Positions 19,449 to 31,070 of a DNA stretch of 64,000 bases are shown here, piece by piece. A program made the position numbers and the translations under genes. Origin of the DNA: Triatoma infestans. Taxonomy: Eukaryota; Arthropoda; Insecta; Hemiptera; Reduviidae. The notes beneath the pieces were generated by a model. That model ran no database searches. It saw only the letters and a list, made by a program, of their open reading frames with translations, and was not told where the DNA came from. Each line of letters opens with the position of its first letter. Within the stretch, counting starts at the first letter, position 1. The stretch is taken from contig JAAEAF010003318.1 of the NCBI GenBank assembly GCA_011037195.1, positions 1 to 64,000 on the forward strand, given 5' to 3'.

Positions 19449-20339
19449 ACAGGGTGTCCCAAAGTATATGGGTAACGACTTTTTCTCGGAAACTAAGATA
19501 GCTAGAAAAAAACTAAAAAATACGTGTCCCCGTAGTTTTTTGTTAGAAAACCAAATTTAATTTGCAAATTTGTTTTGGTGCTTCCAGAAGCGAGATACAG
19601 GCACCAACTTATTTTTTCAAATAGGGAGGTGTGGTTTTTATTTAAGAAATAGATTCCTCTTTTTTTTGTAAGAAAGGGTTTTTTTTCTTTTTTTCTTTGA
19701 GCGATATTTTACAAGTTATGAATGAAAACATGATTCCTATAAGAAATTTCAAAATGATATTATAACGGTTTTTTGATTGAATAAGAAGAAAAGTACTATT
19801 TTATTATAAATTTTACTCCTCATTAATTACAGATCTTGCTCGAACTGGCCCCCACCATTAGAGATGTATTTCTTTGGTCGTAAGGTACAATTGGCAGGAA
19901 AAAGCATGTGTATGCATCTCTAATGGTGGGGCCAGTTCGAGCAAGATCTGTAATTAATGAGGAGTAAAATTTATAATAAAATAGTACTTTTCTTCTTATT
20001 CAATAAAAAAAAACCGTTATAATATCATTTTGAAATTTCTTATAGGAATCATGTTTTCATTCATAACTTGTAAAATATCGCTCAAAGAAAAAAACCGTTC
20101 AAGTAAATTTTTCTTACAAAAAATAGAGGAATCTATTTCTTAATAAAAACACTCACCTCCCATTTGAAAAAATGAAGTTGGTGCCTGTATCTCGCTTCTC
20201 GAAGCACCAAAACAAATTTGCAAATTAAAATTTGGATTTCTAACAAAAAACCACGGGGACACGTATTTTTTAGTTTTTTTTTCTAGCTATCTTAGTTTCC
20301 GAGAAAAAGTCGTTATCCATATACCTTGGGACACCCTGT
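19449..20339. mobile_element. Fold-back element with ACAGGGTGTCCC termini
   Basis: Ends ACAGGGTGTCCCAA and TTGGGACACCCTGT are inverted repeats; the complementarity continues for roughly 400 bp on each side ('gttttggtgcttc', 'gatcttgctcgaactggcc'). The loop near 19870-19910 is about 60 bp. ATAT flanks both ends (19445-19448, 20340-20343). No transposase. Confidence 0.88.
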
Positions 20340-20581
20340 ATATATAATTAGTGCAAGTAAGATAATAAATAAACATTGAAAAGCATGAAAGAAAATATCT
20401 AAGATTGTTGATAAAAAAAATAGATTTACGAGAATAGAGATTGTGTTATAACAAAGTAAAATGTATAATATGAAATATCAAGCTTTTCATAAGTGGATAA
20501 AATAATAGATTAACATTGAAATGCATGTAGTGTTAGTACAAGAAAATATGCAAAAAAGGTTGGTAGAAATATGTAAATTTG

Positions 20582-21300
20582 AGAGCGCCCCACTAATAAA
20601 AAAAAACGGCCAAATACAAAATGGCAGATCTTGCATTCCGCCTAATTCTCTTGTCCCTTCTTTTTCAACAATGTAATGAAAATGCTGAATTTTTTCTTTA
20701 GAGTTCACTCTAATTATATAAAACAGTAAACAATAATGTCAGAAATAGCTTGATTTTTTTTTTACATTTTTTATAAAAAAAATTTTATTGCACAATTTGT
20801 AAATTTATAATAAAAATACCTAGGAAGGAAAAATGAGTAAAAAAATTCTAAACTAGATTTTTCATAGAAAAAATTAGCAATCACAGTGAAGAAGAGAAAG
20901 TGTGAAATGTGGGTGTAAGTTAGGCCAATCAGAAATTTAGAATTACCATGTGGACCACGCCCACATTTGAGACTTTCAACTTCTACACTGTGATTGGCTA
21001 ATTACTTATAACTAAGTATTTCTATGAAAAATCTAATTAAAAATTTTTTTACTAATTTTCCCTTCGTAGGTATTTTATAAAAAAATTATAAAATTGTGTA
21101 ATATAATTTTTTTTTATGAAAAGAATGCAAAAAATCAAGTTATTTCTAACATTATATTTACTGTTTTATAAAATTAATGTGAGCTATAAAGAAAAAACTC
21201 ACTATTTTCATAACAGTGTTGAAAAAGAAGGCAAAAAAGAATTAAGCGGAAATGCAAGATCCGCCATTTTGTATTTGGCCGTTTATACTAATGGGATAAA
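20582..21300. mobile_element. Second large fold-back, different family
   Basis: 'acggccaaatacaaaatggc' at the left is mirrored by 'gccattttgtatttggccgt' at the right. The arms are about 330 bp and meet near 20945 around a loop with 'ggccaatcagaaattt'. Termini are not sharply defined. The two frames seen in the arms are mirror images and not genes. Confidence 0.82.
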
Positions 21301-21759
21301 ATAAAACTGATGTTACACCCATAAAAATTTCTTAAAGATATTCAGAATTTTCGGTTAAAAAACTTTTCTTTAACCCGGTAGCTATTTATTATATTTTGTA
21401 TTTAATTTTATGTATGTGACGCAATCCACAAAGTATTGCAAGAGTACTTTAAAGACGGAAATCTGCGCAAGAGCTAATTCAATCAAAATCTAGTTTGACG
21501 CAACAACATAAAAAAAAGACATTCTTATTATTAGTGTAATTAATTAACCATTGCTGTCCGTTAACGTACTACTACGTCTTTTTTATTTAAAATCCTATAG
21601 CCGCTGACGTAGTAGTACGTCAATTTTTATTCAAAATATAGGAGCTGATGACGTAGTAGTACGTCTTTGGTTTTTAATATTTAATTTAACTCGTAGTAAT
21701 TTGCAAAAAAGTTTCTTCCGTTTTAAATTAATTACTTTAGTCCTAACGTTAACTTTATA

Positions 21760-22502
21760 ATGGAAGAAGACGATTTTGAAAACTGAAAATGTGGAAAATA
21801 TTACATCAAGTGATAGCAGCAATTCAGAAGGCATTGAAGACGAAGAAAATAATTTAAGAATATATTGGTCTCGAAATGATACTAATGTAATTCTGGATTT
21901 GTTTTTGGGCGATGAAGGTATTAAAATATTTCCTAGAATTCTGATTCTAGTTGTAGATTTGTTTATTAGTAATGATCTTTTTAAAATTAATAATGACATA
22001 AACAAATAGATATCACGGTCAAAATGTCCATAAATATAAGATATTTCGAAACACTAAAAAATGAAAAGATACTAAAATATCTGAAGTGAATCAATTTTTG
22101 GGATTACATATTTTAATGGGAGAAGATAGGAAGAATAGTATCGATAATTATTACTGGTCTACCGATTCACAGATGAAAACATCTATTTTTGGCACGTCAC
22201 AGAACGTGCCAGAACCCGAAATAGATTCAGGCAAATTTTACAATCCTTCCATTTTTTGAATAATGAAAAAATGCCAAAAAACGCGAATCGAGCTTACAAA
22301 ATAGATACAACAATGGAATACTTGTTGGATAAATTTAAAAAGATATCTAAGCCAAAACCAAATATTTCGTTGGATGAAGCCATGATACCATACTGAGGTC
22401 GACTAAAATTTCGAGTTTATGACCAAGGAAATATTAAGAAGTATGGTTTATTCGTAAGAATGTTATGTGATGCTGAAAGCGGATACATATGCAAATTTAA
22501 AT
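21760..22502 (+). pseudogene. piggyBac transposase, N-terminal part
   Basis: Starts ATGGAAGAAGACGA with an acidic Ser/Glu N-terminus, then the 'FLGLHILMG' and 'YYWSTD' blocks, 'MPKNANR'-type block in a shifted frame, and 'SLDEAMIPY' followed by a stop in place of the usual WRGR Trp/Arg region, then 'LKFRVYD' and 'KKYGLFVRMLCDAESGYIC'. The Asp in SLDEA is the first catalytic Asp. There are several stops and shifts. It breaks off at the RTE junction. Confidence 0.85.
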
Positions 22503-22509
22503 CCTTGTT

Positions 22510-25500
22510 CTTCTTCTTTCCAGGCCACTTCTTCTCCATCTTCTTGACCGTAAATCATCTTCCACAACCTCCATCCATCTTATTCTCGGTCTTCCTCTCT
22601 TTCTCGCTCCTCCTCAGGGTGCCCATCATAGAGTCTCTTCCAATGCGGTCACTATCCATCCTTTCCAAGTGACCCAACCACTTCAGGCGTCCTATTTATA
22701 TTGTACCTACCAAATCTTGGTCTTCTACAGCTCCTTCAGCTCTTGGTCGGTCCTTATTCTCCACCTGTCACCTTCCCTTGTAGGTCCGAAAATTCTCAGT
22801 ATCTCCCCCCCCATACACTGTGGGTATTTCCATCAGCCTTTGTCAGAGTCCACGATTCACTTCCGTACGTGACAATCGGTCTTAATACGGTCCTGTATAT
22901 AACGACCTTTCCTTTTATAGACAATGCTTTATAGCATAAGACTTTCTGTAGAGCCAAGAAGCATCTATTTCCTCTAGTAATAAGAGCTTTTATTTCTTCA
23001 GACACTTTATTTTTGTTAGCAATAATACTACCTAGGTATCAGAGACATTTTCCGTGGTAGCCTGCTTCATTTTGTGGTCATCGACCCGTTTCGGGCGTTC
23101 GCCATCTTCAGGATGCGTTTTTCAGACAGTGTGACAACACAGACGCACAGAGCAATTTCAGTTTACACAGAGTGTGTGAACTAAATTTGCTCTGTGCAAG
23201 TCTGTGTTGTCACACTGTCTGAAAAACGCATCCTGAAGATGGGCGAACGCCCGAATTGAAGCAGGCTACCACGGAAAATGTCTCTGATGCTTTCCAGCTC
23301 TGCGGGACCAACCACCTCAACACTACTACCTAGGTATTTAAATCTACTCACCTCCTCAAAAGAATGCTTACCTAGGGTTATAGTTCCAATGTTACCAGCC
23401 CCTCTTCTTGTTCCACGTATGTACTTTATCTTAGCTTCATTGATTTCCAAACGTAGCTTCTTGGCGGCTCTTTCAAATTCTTCTAGGCTCCTCCAAGAGC
23501 CACCATAGTTCACGCCGTGACAACCATGTCGCCGGCGTAAGCTAAATGTTGGTTCAACCTATTATAAATCGAGCTGCCAGGGTTGTAGAATGTTTCGCCC
23601 CACCTTTTTCTAGGGCCAGGTTGAATAATAAGCGGGATAGTGGGTCTTCTTGTCGTAGCCCTTGAGCTATACGGAAAGGACTGCCAGTAATGCCATTTAT
23701 TCGTACAATGCCCTTGGAACCTCGCATTGTAAGGCCGGTGACACGGATCAGCTTTTTTGGGAATCCCAGTCGCAGCATCCACTGATACAATTCATCTCTT
23801 TTGATACTGTCGTACTGCCTGTTTTAGATCAATAAAGAGGTGTTGTAAGGGCACATTGTATTCATAACACTTCTCCATCATGATTCTGATGGAAAAAATT
23901 TGTTCTATAGTAGATCGCCCTGCCCCGAATCCACACTGGTAGTCTCCTAACTCTTTCTCGATCCAGTAGGACAACCTTTTCATTAAAATTATAGAGAAGA
24001 TTTTATATGCGGTGTCAAGAAAGCTAACCACGATAGCTTCCGCAATTTTACAGATCACCTTTTTTAAAAAATGAAAATATAATGGCTGTTAACCTTCCTT
24101 CAAGGATTTCTTCCTGCATCCAAATCAAGGCGCATATTTCTTTCCACAGCTCCTCTCCACCATGCTTCAGAAGCTCAGCCTGGATTCCGTCTTCCCCAGC
24201 AGCTTTATTGTTCTTCAAAGCGGCAATCGTCTCAATTATCTCCTCTAACTCACGAGGTTCCTCTACTTGTTCTTGTCCCTCTATCTGTTTCTGAGGCCTC
24301 ACATACATTCATACCCCCCTGTCCTGACAACCCACCACTTCCATTTGCCTCTCTTACTTTGGCATTATTCAGTAGATTTTTAAAGTATTGGGTTCATCTT
24401 TTCTGTATATAATTTGCATCGCCAAACAGTACTCCGCTCTATCCCGGCAGAAACTCATCCTAGGCTTGAATCCTGCTTTAATTTTCTAATCCCTTTATAG
24501 AATTTCCTAGAGTTTTGGTCTTCAAAAGCTTCCTTACCTCCTGCAACTTCTTTTTTTGCATCTCTCTTTTCTTTTTCCTGCATATTTCCTTCAGTCCCAG
24601 GCGCTATACCTATTACAGCTTTCTCTAGTTTTTCCCTGCAGCATCTGCTCTCTTGCCTTATTTCTTTTTTCTACCGCCACCACATTCCTTTTTTTCCCTT
24701 TTTTTTTTGCACATCTACCACTGCTTTAGCCACCGTCTTTATTGTTTCTTTAATATGGTTACATCTTTCTTGTATCCCCATCCTATTAGGGGCTTCGTTG
24801 CAAGGCTTCCTTCACTCTTTCCTGGTATATCCTTTTCTTTTCCTCATTCCTCATAGCTTCTACTTTGAACTTTTCCTGTTCTTCGCCACTCCTCTATCGC
24901 CTCAATGATATCCTTTGTTGTTATTTTATTCGCATAATCTGCTACACTCAGATCCTGCTACGCTCCATAAAATATCTCACATCCATAACTCCTGATATGT
25001 GTCTATCAGGAAATGATCAATTTAATTCCTTCTGACTCCATCTGGTGAGACCCAGGTTTCTTTATGGATATCCTTGTGCGGGAAGTATGTGCTCATAACA
25101 CGCATCCCTCTTTCTGCCGCAAAATCTATGGTTCTCTGCCCATTGCTATTCGAGAGATCGTGTTTACTATACTTTCCTATGATTGGAAAGAAAGCTTCTT
25201 CTCTCCCAACATTTGCATTTGAATCCCCTAGGACAATCTTGATGTCATCACTAGGGTTGACAACATAGGTTACTCGACACATACCAACATTAACTCCAAC
25301 AATAGCTCCTCAAAAAATACACCTTTTTCTTCCTCTGTCTTTTCTTCGACTGCTTTCATTAACAGTCTTTCATTAACTGCTTCGAAGTTCATTATTGCAT
25401 GTTTGAGGGTTTTCTTTATCATGAAGCCCGTTCCCAGCACTTTATGACCGCTGTTAATTAAGAATATACTCCTGCAGCTCCACTACCTTCTCCTGTTTCA

Positions 25501-25650
25501 ATCTTATTTCCTGTAAGGCTGCTATTTCTACATTGTCTTTTTAGTTCTCTCTCTAAAATTCTACTCGCACCCGCCTCCAATATACTTCTGACATTCCATG
25601 TTCCAATCAATTTTTTCGTAATCTTGGTTAATTCGGTTATGTGGGTGATT
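22510..25650 (-). pseudogene. RTE-1 ORF (endonuclease-RT), decayed
   Basis: Read from the right: endonuclease about 25650-25020, RT about 24310-23510 and C-terminal region 23510-22510. RT blocks: 'KNNKAAGEDGIQAELLK' (24220), 'YQCGFGAGRST' (23940), and LAYAGDM near 23530 where YADD is expected, so an Asp of the catalytic pair is replaced by Gly. Many frameshifts. Such ORFs are often annotated as craniofacial development protein 2-like, but they are LINE proteins. Confidence 0.82.
23038..23312. mobile_element. Fold-back element FB-2, nested in RTE-1
   Basis: Close copy of FB-1 with the same arms ('agacattttccgtggtagcc' and complement). It interrupts the RTE-1 frame just after a 'RFKYLGS' block, whose DNA ('ctacctaggtat') occurs on both sides at about 23029 and 23326, giving the target duplication. 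Confidence 0.85.
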
Positions 25651-25904
25651 GGTCCATAGTAACCTAGTTTGATGGTGGGCCTGCCTCCTTAAGGCTATCA
25701 AACTAGCCTATAGTGCTTAGAGGCGGTAGCTCAAAGCTATGTACTGCTTGTGACCTTGCCTGCAAAGTGTAAAGCGTGTTTGTGTTAGTGAATAGTGTTC
25801 TGTTCTGGTGTGTGTGCATGATTTACTGAGCTGTGGTAACCCGTGGGGGCGCTACTTCCCAAGCGTCTGCATGCCATAGACACCCCTTGCGGGTAAATTT
25901 GAAT

Positions 25905-26714
25905 TATATAGTGGTAATGAAGAAAACTTGCAAAATCTTGTATATGATCCTCGAAATATGGATAATTATTTAATAGCGTCAACCTGGCAGAACATTTGCT
26001 TTTGAAGAAAATTAGAATATGTTGCTATCTTAAGGGAAAAACGAGCATTACCTTTAGACTTGAAAAATTAAAGCTGAGAAAAAAGTCAACCTGATTTTGC
26101 GTCGAAAGGGTGGTGTTTTAACACATATCTGGAAAATTAAAAGGGAAGTGAGAATGACATCGACAATACATCAGGCCCGTATGATTGAAACTGCCAGAAG
26201 AAACAGAAAAACTGGAGAGAAATGATAATAAAGCCAGAAAGTGTTTGAATTATAAAGAGTGTTCATTTTGCCGATCAATATCTTTCATATAATCCAAAAA
26301 TGGACAAAGAAAGCCTTCATGTTTTTTTTTTTAAATTGTGCATTTCTTTGTGGTATACAAAATCCTTAATCCCGCAAAGACAATAAACTTTTCATTTTTT
26401 CTGCATCAAGTTGTAAAAAATTGGATTAAAAATGAAAGTAATTCAAAAATTAATTCAGGAAGTTCTGCAAGCATAACAAGGAGAATCCGTTATGTGAAGA
26501 TCGACCCGCTAGACTTTCAAGAAACATGAGGACCAAGAAAGAAACTGATCAAGAATTAAAAGTTCGGGCAAAAAAAAAAGGTTCTGCAAAGACGCTGCAG
26601 AGTCTGCAAAAGAATTGGCCTTCGATGAGATACATGTTTCATTTGTAAACATTGTGAAATTCCTTTGTCTATTGGTAAAAGTTTTGAAGAATACCATACT
26701 AAAATAAAATGCTA
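25905..26714 (+). pseudogene. piggyBac transposase, C-terminal part
   Basis: Continues PB-1: 'LYSGNEEN', 'MDNYL', a 'RALPLDLK' block, 'STIHQARMIETARRNRKTGE', then a C-terminal Cys-rich region read as RCRVCKRIGLR-stop, then C-x2-C-x2-C and 'SFEEYHT'. Frame changes and stops throughout. Together with 21760-22502 it covers nearly a full transposase. Confidence 0.82.
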
Positions 26715-26845
26715 AGATTTTTTTAAATTTATGATTACTTATTTTATTTAAACAAACAATAAAAATATTATTAAACACAATAGTCTTTCTGTGGTTTAGC
26801 ATGTAATAATTGTGAAAACAGTATGGTATTTACTGTTCTTGGGTC

Positions 26846-26875
26846 CCCAGAGCTGGAAAGCATCGGAGGTATTTG
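26846..26875. repeat. FB-family terminal fragment
   Basis: 'agctggaaagcatcggaggt' is the complement of the FB-1 right outer end. 30 bp only. The AT-rich stretch 26876-27117 holds nothing else recognised. Confidence 0.55.
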
Positions 26876-27117
26876 CCAAAAATAATCTGGTTTAAAAACT
26901 GACACCTTTCTCTTTCCTTTTTGCAATTAACACAACTCAATTAACAATTTTTTTTTCCAAAACTGCAATGTTTACAATGTTAGTTGAGCTGGCCATATAA
27001 AAAGATAGTAGGGGTTATACTTGTATCCCTGTGTGGACTTTTGTGAAATGCCTTCACTGAGAACCGGCAAACTTGTGTACTTGAAATTTAAATCTCAACT
27101 GACCGCCCCTCAAAAAA

Positions 27118-27531
27118 ACCCTCTAAAATTATTTTATTTGATAAAAGGTTGAAATAAAAAGTGATATGATTTTATCTATCCAGTAAGCATTCCAAGTTGA
27201 AAAGAAAATCGTTGGAACCGTTTTCGAGAAAACTGCGAAAAAAATCATTCAATAAGGCCGCACTTCCGGTTGGCTGGAGTTTGCCAAAACATTCGTAACA
27301 GATACGGTGGTAATACATAAACGGAATACCATGTTGAGCTTCTTGCAATTTAAATATTTTCGAGATGTTTTGTTAAAACGCACACAATCACACACAATAG
27401 ACCGACCATTCGCCGAAAATATTATTTTCGTACTCAGGGGACCTCAAAACATCTATTTTCGCTGAAAACTGAATTTCAAAAATTTGGCCCGATCACAATA
27501 TTTCTTACTAGGAGGAGGAAGAGAAAGTTAC
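27118..27531 (+). mobile_element. Diverged family H copy
   Basis: Contains 'gccgcacttccggttggctg', 'tcaggggacctcaaaac' and the closing stem-loop 'cttactaggaggaggaagagaaag'. Only one module remains. Confidence 0.65.
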
Positions 27532-27739
27532 ATATCACTCCAAGCGTTATATATTACAAGCGCTATGCAATGATACAAGCGTTATATATTGTAGAGTTCG
27601 AAAATGTAGAGACAACGAAATAGAATGTGGAAATGTAGATTTAAATTAAATAAAAATTAAATTGGATGGACTTAAAACTACTTTAAGTAAGCATAAAATT
27701 AATTGGAAAAACTAAACTTAATAAAATGACTTTGGAAAC

Positions 27740-28317
27740 TGTTAGGACGTGCCACCTTTGAGCATTGCCCTTTTTATTACTACACGACGGTTAATCCCTT
27801 GCTAATTCCAAATTATTATTTCTTTTTTTTTTTCATCGCCCGCCTCATTCTCTCGCTTCCCCGCATTTTTACTTCTCTTTCTCTCTTGGTGGTGGGATTG
27901 TCGGCACCTTTATATCTCGGGGTTTGCCCCTTTCTTTCTTTCCCACACCCTTCAAACATCCTCTATTTCTGCAAAATTTCTTCACTTGTTTTCTATCTCT
28001 CACCCGTACAGCAGTGTTTGTGCCGTTCTCTTCTTCTGTCGTCCTACTTGTTAACCATTGTATGTCAGTTCATAGTTCGCCTTGTGCTCCGATTTAGATC
28101 GCATTGTACGCGCCTTCGCCTTACAAGTTAACATTTATAACCTTGTTAGCGATAAAATTCGTCTTTCCGCGCACCTTCTTCAGGAGCACTCATCTTCTGC
28201 GCCTTGGTTGCTTCACTACCCTCAGCAGCTTCAACAACAGCGTCATCCGATTCACCGAGCCCTCTGTTTCCTTTATCTGCGCCTAAATTCCTTTCTCATT
28301 ACGCCCTTGCACCCGAA

Positions 28318-28354
<37 letters not shown>

Positions 28355-28552
28355 TCTAAATCATACTCTCGTCTTCCTTTTCCAATCCACCTATCGCCCC
28401 ATGGAGTCATCATTCGCCGTCATTAGAAGGGTAAGTCTCGCCTCTTTTTATTTCAGCTACTTTCTTCATCTTTTACATTATTACTTGTTTTTGTATTTTG
28501 TCTCCTCGCTCGCCACCTCACCTGGGTGTCTGCCGCTCAGACAGAAACCATA
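27740..28552 (+). mobile_element. BEL/Pao LTR plus leader, related to BEL-1
   Basis: Starts TGTTAGGACGTGCC. The body matches the BEL-1 LTR, with a CT/CA microsatellite at 28318-28350. A leader with GTAAGT (28431) and CCGCTCAG (28540) follows. It stops at the acceptor and passes into a family-H fragment. The frames within are incidental. Confidence 0.78.
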
Positions 28553-28680
28553 ACTCATCCCCACTCAAAACTTTTTTAAATGAACTTTCTTGGAAAAAAG
28601 TTACAAATAAAAGTGATAGGTCTCTGTATTCACAGTTAGTGTACCAATTTTAAAGAAATCTGTATAAGTGTTTTTATGGT
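28553..28680 (+). mobile_element. Family H fragment
   Basis: 'taaatgaactttcttggaaa', then 'aaataaaagtgataggtctc' and 'cacagttagtgtaccaat' match part of one family-H module. Confidence 0.6.
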
Positions 28681-28801
28681 GAAAAACGCCCGCACTTCTC
28701 ACTCTCTCACTTATACATCTGTACCCAACACTCACCCGCCACTTACGTACAGCTAGGATTACGCATCCAGTTTCTCACCTTCGAACTTCCGTTCACCAAA
28801 A

Positions 28802-29110
28802 ATGCCCCGAAAAAAGACCGCCATCCCCAGCTCCAGCCCGCTCTCTACTCTCGTCTTTGACCGCTTGGTCAAAGAAGCCCAGCAGGCTCTACAGGAGTAT
28901 CTAGATGCGTGTCTTGAAAATCACAAAGCTGATACCCTCTCCGCCCAATTTGCCGCGGAAGAATGACAACTAGTCGAGAAAGAATTCGCCGTCTTTCATG
29001 AAACAACGAACCAGGCTGAGCAACTCCCCGGCGATATGTCTGAGCAGGTGCTTCTGAGCAAACGCCAAGACGTACGCCATCTCTATTAACAACTTCGTTT
29101 GTTCGTTGCA
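28802..29110 (+). pseudogene. BEL/Pao gag remnant (BEL-2)
   Basis: Starts MPRKKTAIPSSSPLSTLVF followed by the 'DRLVKEAQQ' block, clearly homologous to the BEL-1 and BEL-3 gags. An in-frame TGA occurs about 54 codons in. 'QLPGDMSEQVLLSKR' follows, then more stops. The zinc fingers are missing. Confidence 0.8.
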
Positions 29111-29339
29111 GATATCCCCTTTCCATCTGCCACCTTCTCTGCCTTCTCATCTCCATCATTCCTATTGCCTTGATCGACTATTGCGTGATAAACGACGGCA
29201 ACAAGCTGTGTGTCGCGCTGCATCTGCGTCAGGACAGGACTGCCGGTTCGACTGTTCCTTTCTAGCCCCGATTTTGGAGGTTTATAGGAGGCCGCCACAA
29301 AGCCAAGCACCATCTGACCTGCTTCATAGGCGACCAGAA

Positions 29340-29850
29340 ACTCGCATATAAAGAACTTCTCACAGTGGTAACTGACCTTGAAGCGATCCTCAATTCATGC
29401 CTCCTCTGCACAACCCTCTCCTCGGATTCTAATGACCTGGAACCCCTATTTCCTGGACACTTCCTGGTTTTTGCCCCCTCATAATCTTCCTGAACGCGAC
29501 TCACCTCGCTCAATCTTAACCGCCTCTCCCGCCGGCAACTGACCCAACGCATGCACCAGGCTTTCTCGAAACGCCTACGCCAGCATTATATGTACCTTCA
29601 ACAGCGCACTAAGTGGCTGCTGCTTGCTATTGACATTACCCCTGGTACTGTTTAATGTTCCTCAGTTATAATTCATCAGGACAATATCCCTCCACGCCAA
29701 TACGCGATTGGTCGCATCACCGCCTTGGATTCCGGTCGCGATGATGTGATCCGCGCCGCAGATGGCTTCCGGCATTATTCGGCGACCCATGTCGAACTCT
29801 TTGTTTGTCCCACTTCTTAAACAGTCATCATTACTGAAGCCAAGTCTTCT
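29340..29850 (+). pseudogene. BEL/Pao integrase C-terminal/DUF5641 remnant
   Basis: 'LTVVTDLEAILNS', 'LSSDSNDLEPLFPGHFLV', then 'NRLSRRQLTQRMHQAF', 'YLQQRTKW', 'IPPRQYAIGRI' and 'VIRAADGF' follow the order found at the end of BEL/Pao pol. Stops and one frameshift interrupt it. RT, RNase H and the integrase core between this and gag have been lost. Confidence 0.85.
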
Positions 29851-30361
29851 GGACGGCCACTTCGGTGGCTTAGATGTTATTCTTTTCTCTCTCTCCTTTT
29901 TTCTTTATTTATATTTCATTAAATCTATTTTTTACTTTTTATGCTTCTTTGTTTTTCGTTTTCTTCTCAGTCCCTCCCGCAAGTTAGAGGGCGGCCATTG
30001 CTTATTTCTTTCATCCCCTCTCTCGCACTATATATACTACCCTATAGTTGAATTGCTCTCTGACCGCTGTGTCATTGCGCTTGCTGTTCTTCAGTGCGAG
30101 TTTAACAGTGTTTTGTGCGCCCTACCCTTGTACGCCTAATTATTCGCGCCCTATACGGTATTTTCACCACTTCACCGCCAACTTTATTCGTTTTCACCAC
30201 TACAGAATTTTACCTTCGTCTCTCTGGCACAAAATCAAGGGAATTGCCTTCATATAGCGGCAACTGCGGAAGCCTGTTCATCAGCAGTTCAACATCGTCA
30301 CCTATACTCGCTAACACACGCCCGCACTTGTCACTCTGACTTCATACCACTTCGTTCAAGG

Positions 30362-31070
30362 TGAGTCTAAGTTTTACTCAGTTATCCGTTTTTATATTTA
30401 CATATTTTCTGGATTTATTGTTTATATATTATCTTGCTCTATCTTGAATCTATTTTTTCTATCAACAATCTTAGTTATTTTCTTATATTAATCTTGCATG
30501 CTTTTCAATATTTATTTAGGTTCGTTAATTAGTTTGAGATTTAATTATTATTTATCATCTTTATTTATTGTATTTTTTTAGTTTGAGATTTCGAGCTTCT
30601 TTTTTTTAATTTTATATGTGTATTCAAAACACACACATATATGGTGGAGGAAAGCTTCAGTATTGTGGAAACTCCTAAAAAAAAAATTATTATCTTACTT
30701 GCACTAACTATCTATATTTAAACACAACCCTCTTCATTAAACTGATTGACATTCTTCTTTATGTAAATTACTTTTAAAATTTCCTATCGCCCTCCTACAA
30801 TAAAAGTGGAGGGCATTTAAAGATCTAAACTAAATGCATTTCCCGAAGTTCAAAAACTATACTCCTCTCTCCGACCAACTACAAACAAGAACTCAACACT
30901 ATACAGCATAGCTACAAAACCGGATGCCATGGGACATAGAACGGATCGTCAATAAATTCCCAAGAAAAAACAAAACCATAACCAAGATGAAGGCCCAACA
31001 ACTCCCAACAAATTCACCACTTTAACGTAATAGAGAACCAAACATAACTAATAAACTTATTAAAAAAAAA
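30362..31070. other. AT-rich stretch, no gene recognised
   Basis: Contains (ACACACAT) and T-rich runs. About 30780-31050 is less T-rich and resumes after the H palindrome at about 33080, so the palindrome probably inserted into another repeat. I cannot name that repeat. Confidence 0.35.

Larger units (their letters stand above)
22503..25894 (-). mobile_element. RTE-type LINE RTE-1 inside PB-1
   Basis: Flanked by imperfect 10-bp direct repeats AAATTTAAAT (22493-22502) and AAATTTGAAT (25895-25904), which restore the piggyBac coding sequence when one is removed. The - strand shows an endonuclease (IGTWNVRS, then NGQRTIDFAAERGM and TWVSPDG), RT and a C-terminal domain (GRLKWLGHLERM). The 3' end is a short (GAA)n. 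It contains FB-2. Confidence 0.85.
21548..26730 (+). mobile_element. piggyBac element PB-1, split by an RTE insertion
   Basis: Left end TTAA|CCATTGCTGTCCG at 21544/21548 fits piggyBac target choice. Transposase blocks lie at 21760-22502 and 25905-26714, with RTE-1 between. Three copies of a GACGTAGTAGTACGTC-type motif are subterminal (21563, 21606, 21650). A matching right terminus was not found, so the right edge is approximate. Confidence 0.8.
28690..30361 (+). mobile_element. BEL-2: internally deleted BEL/Pao element with 3' LTR
   Basis: 'cgcccgcactt.tcactct' occurs at 28690 (5' side) and again at 30310 in the 3' LTR. Order: leader, gag start, deletion, integrase end, purine-rich stretch, LTR (about 29880-30361) with GGTGAGTC at its end. 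The LTR differs from that of BEL-1, so this is a separate subfamily. Confidence 0.7.

Noticed and set aside
24653..24856. Hydrophobic + strand frame
   Set aside because: It is antisense to RTE-1 coding sequence and has no independent support.
27799..28426. Pro/Ser/Leu-rich open frames
   Set aside because: They lie inside a pyrimidine-rich BEL/Pao LTR, and the same region in other copies has different frames.
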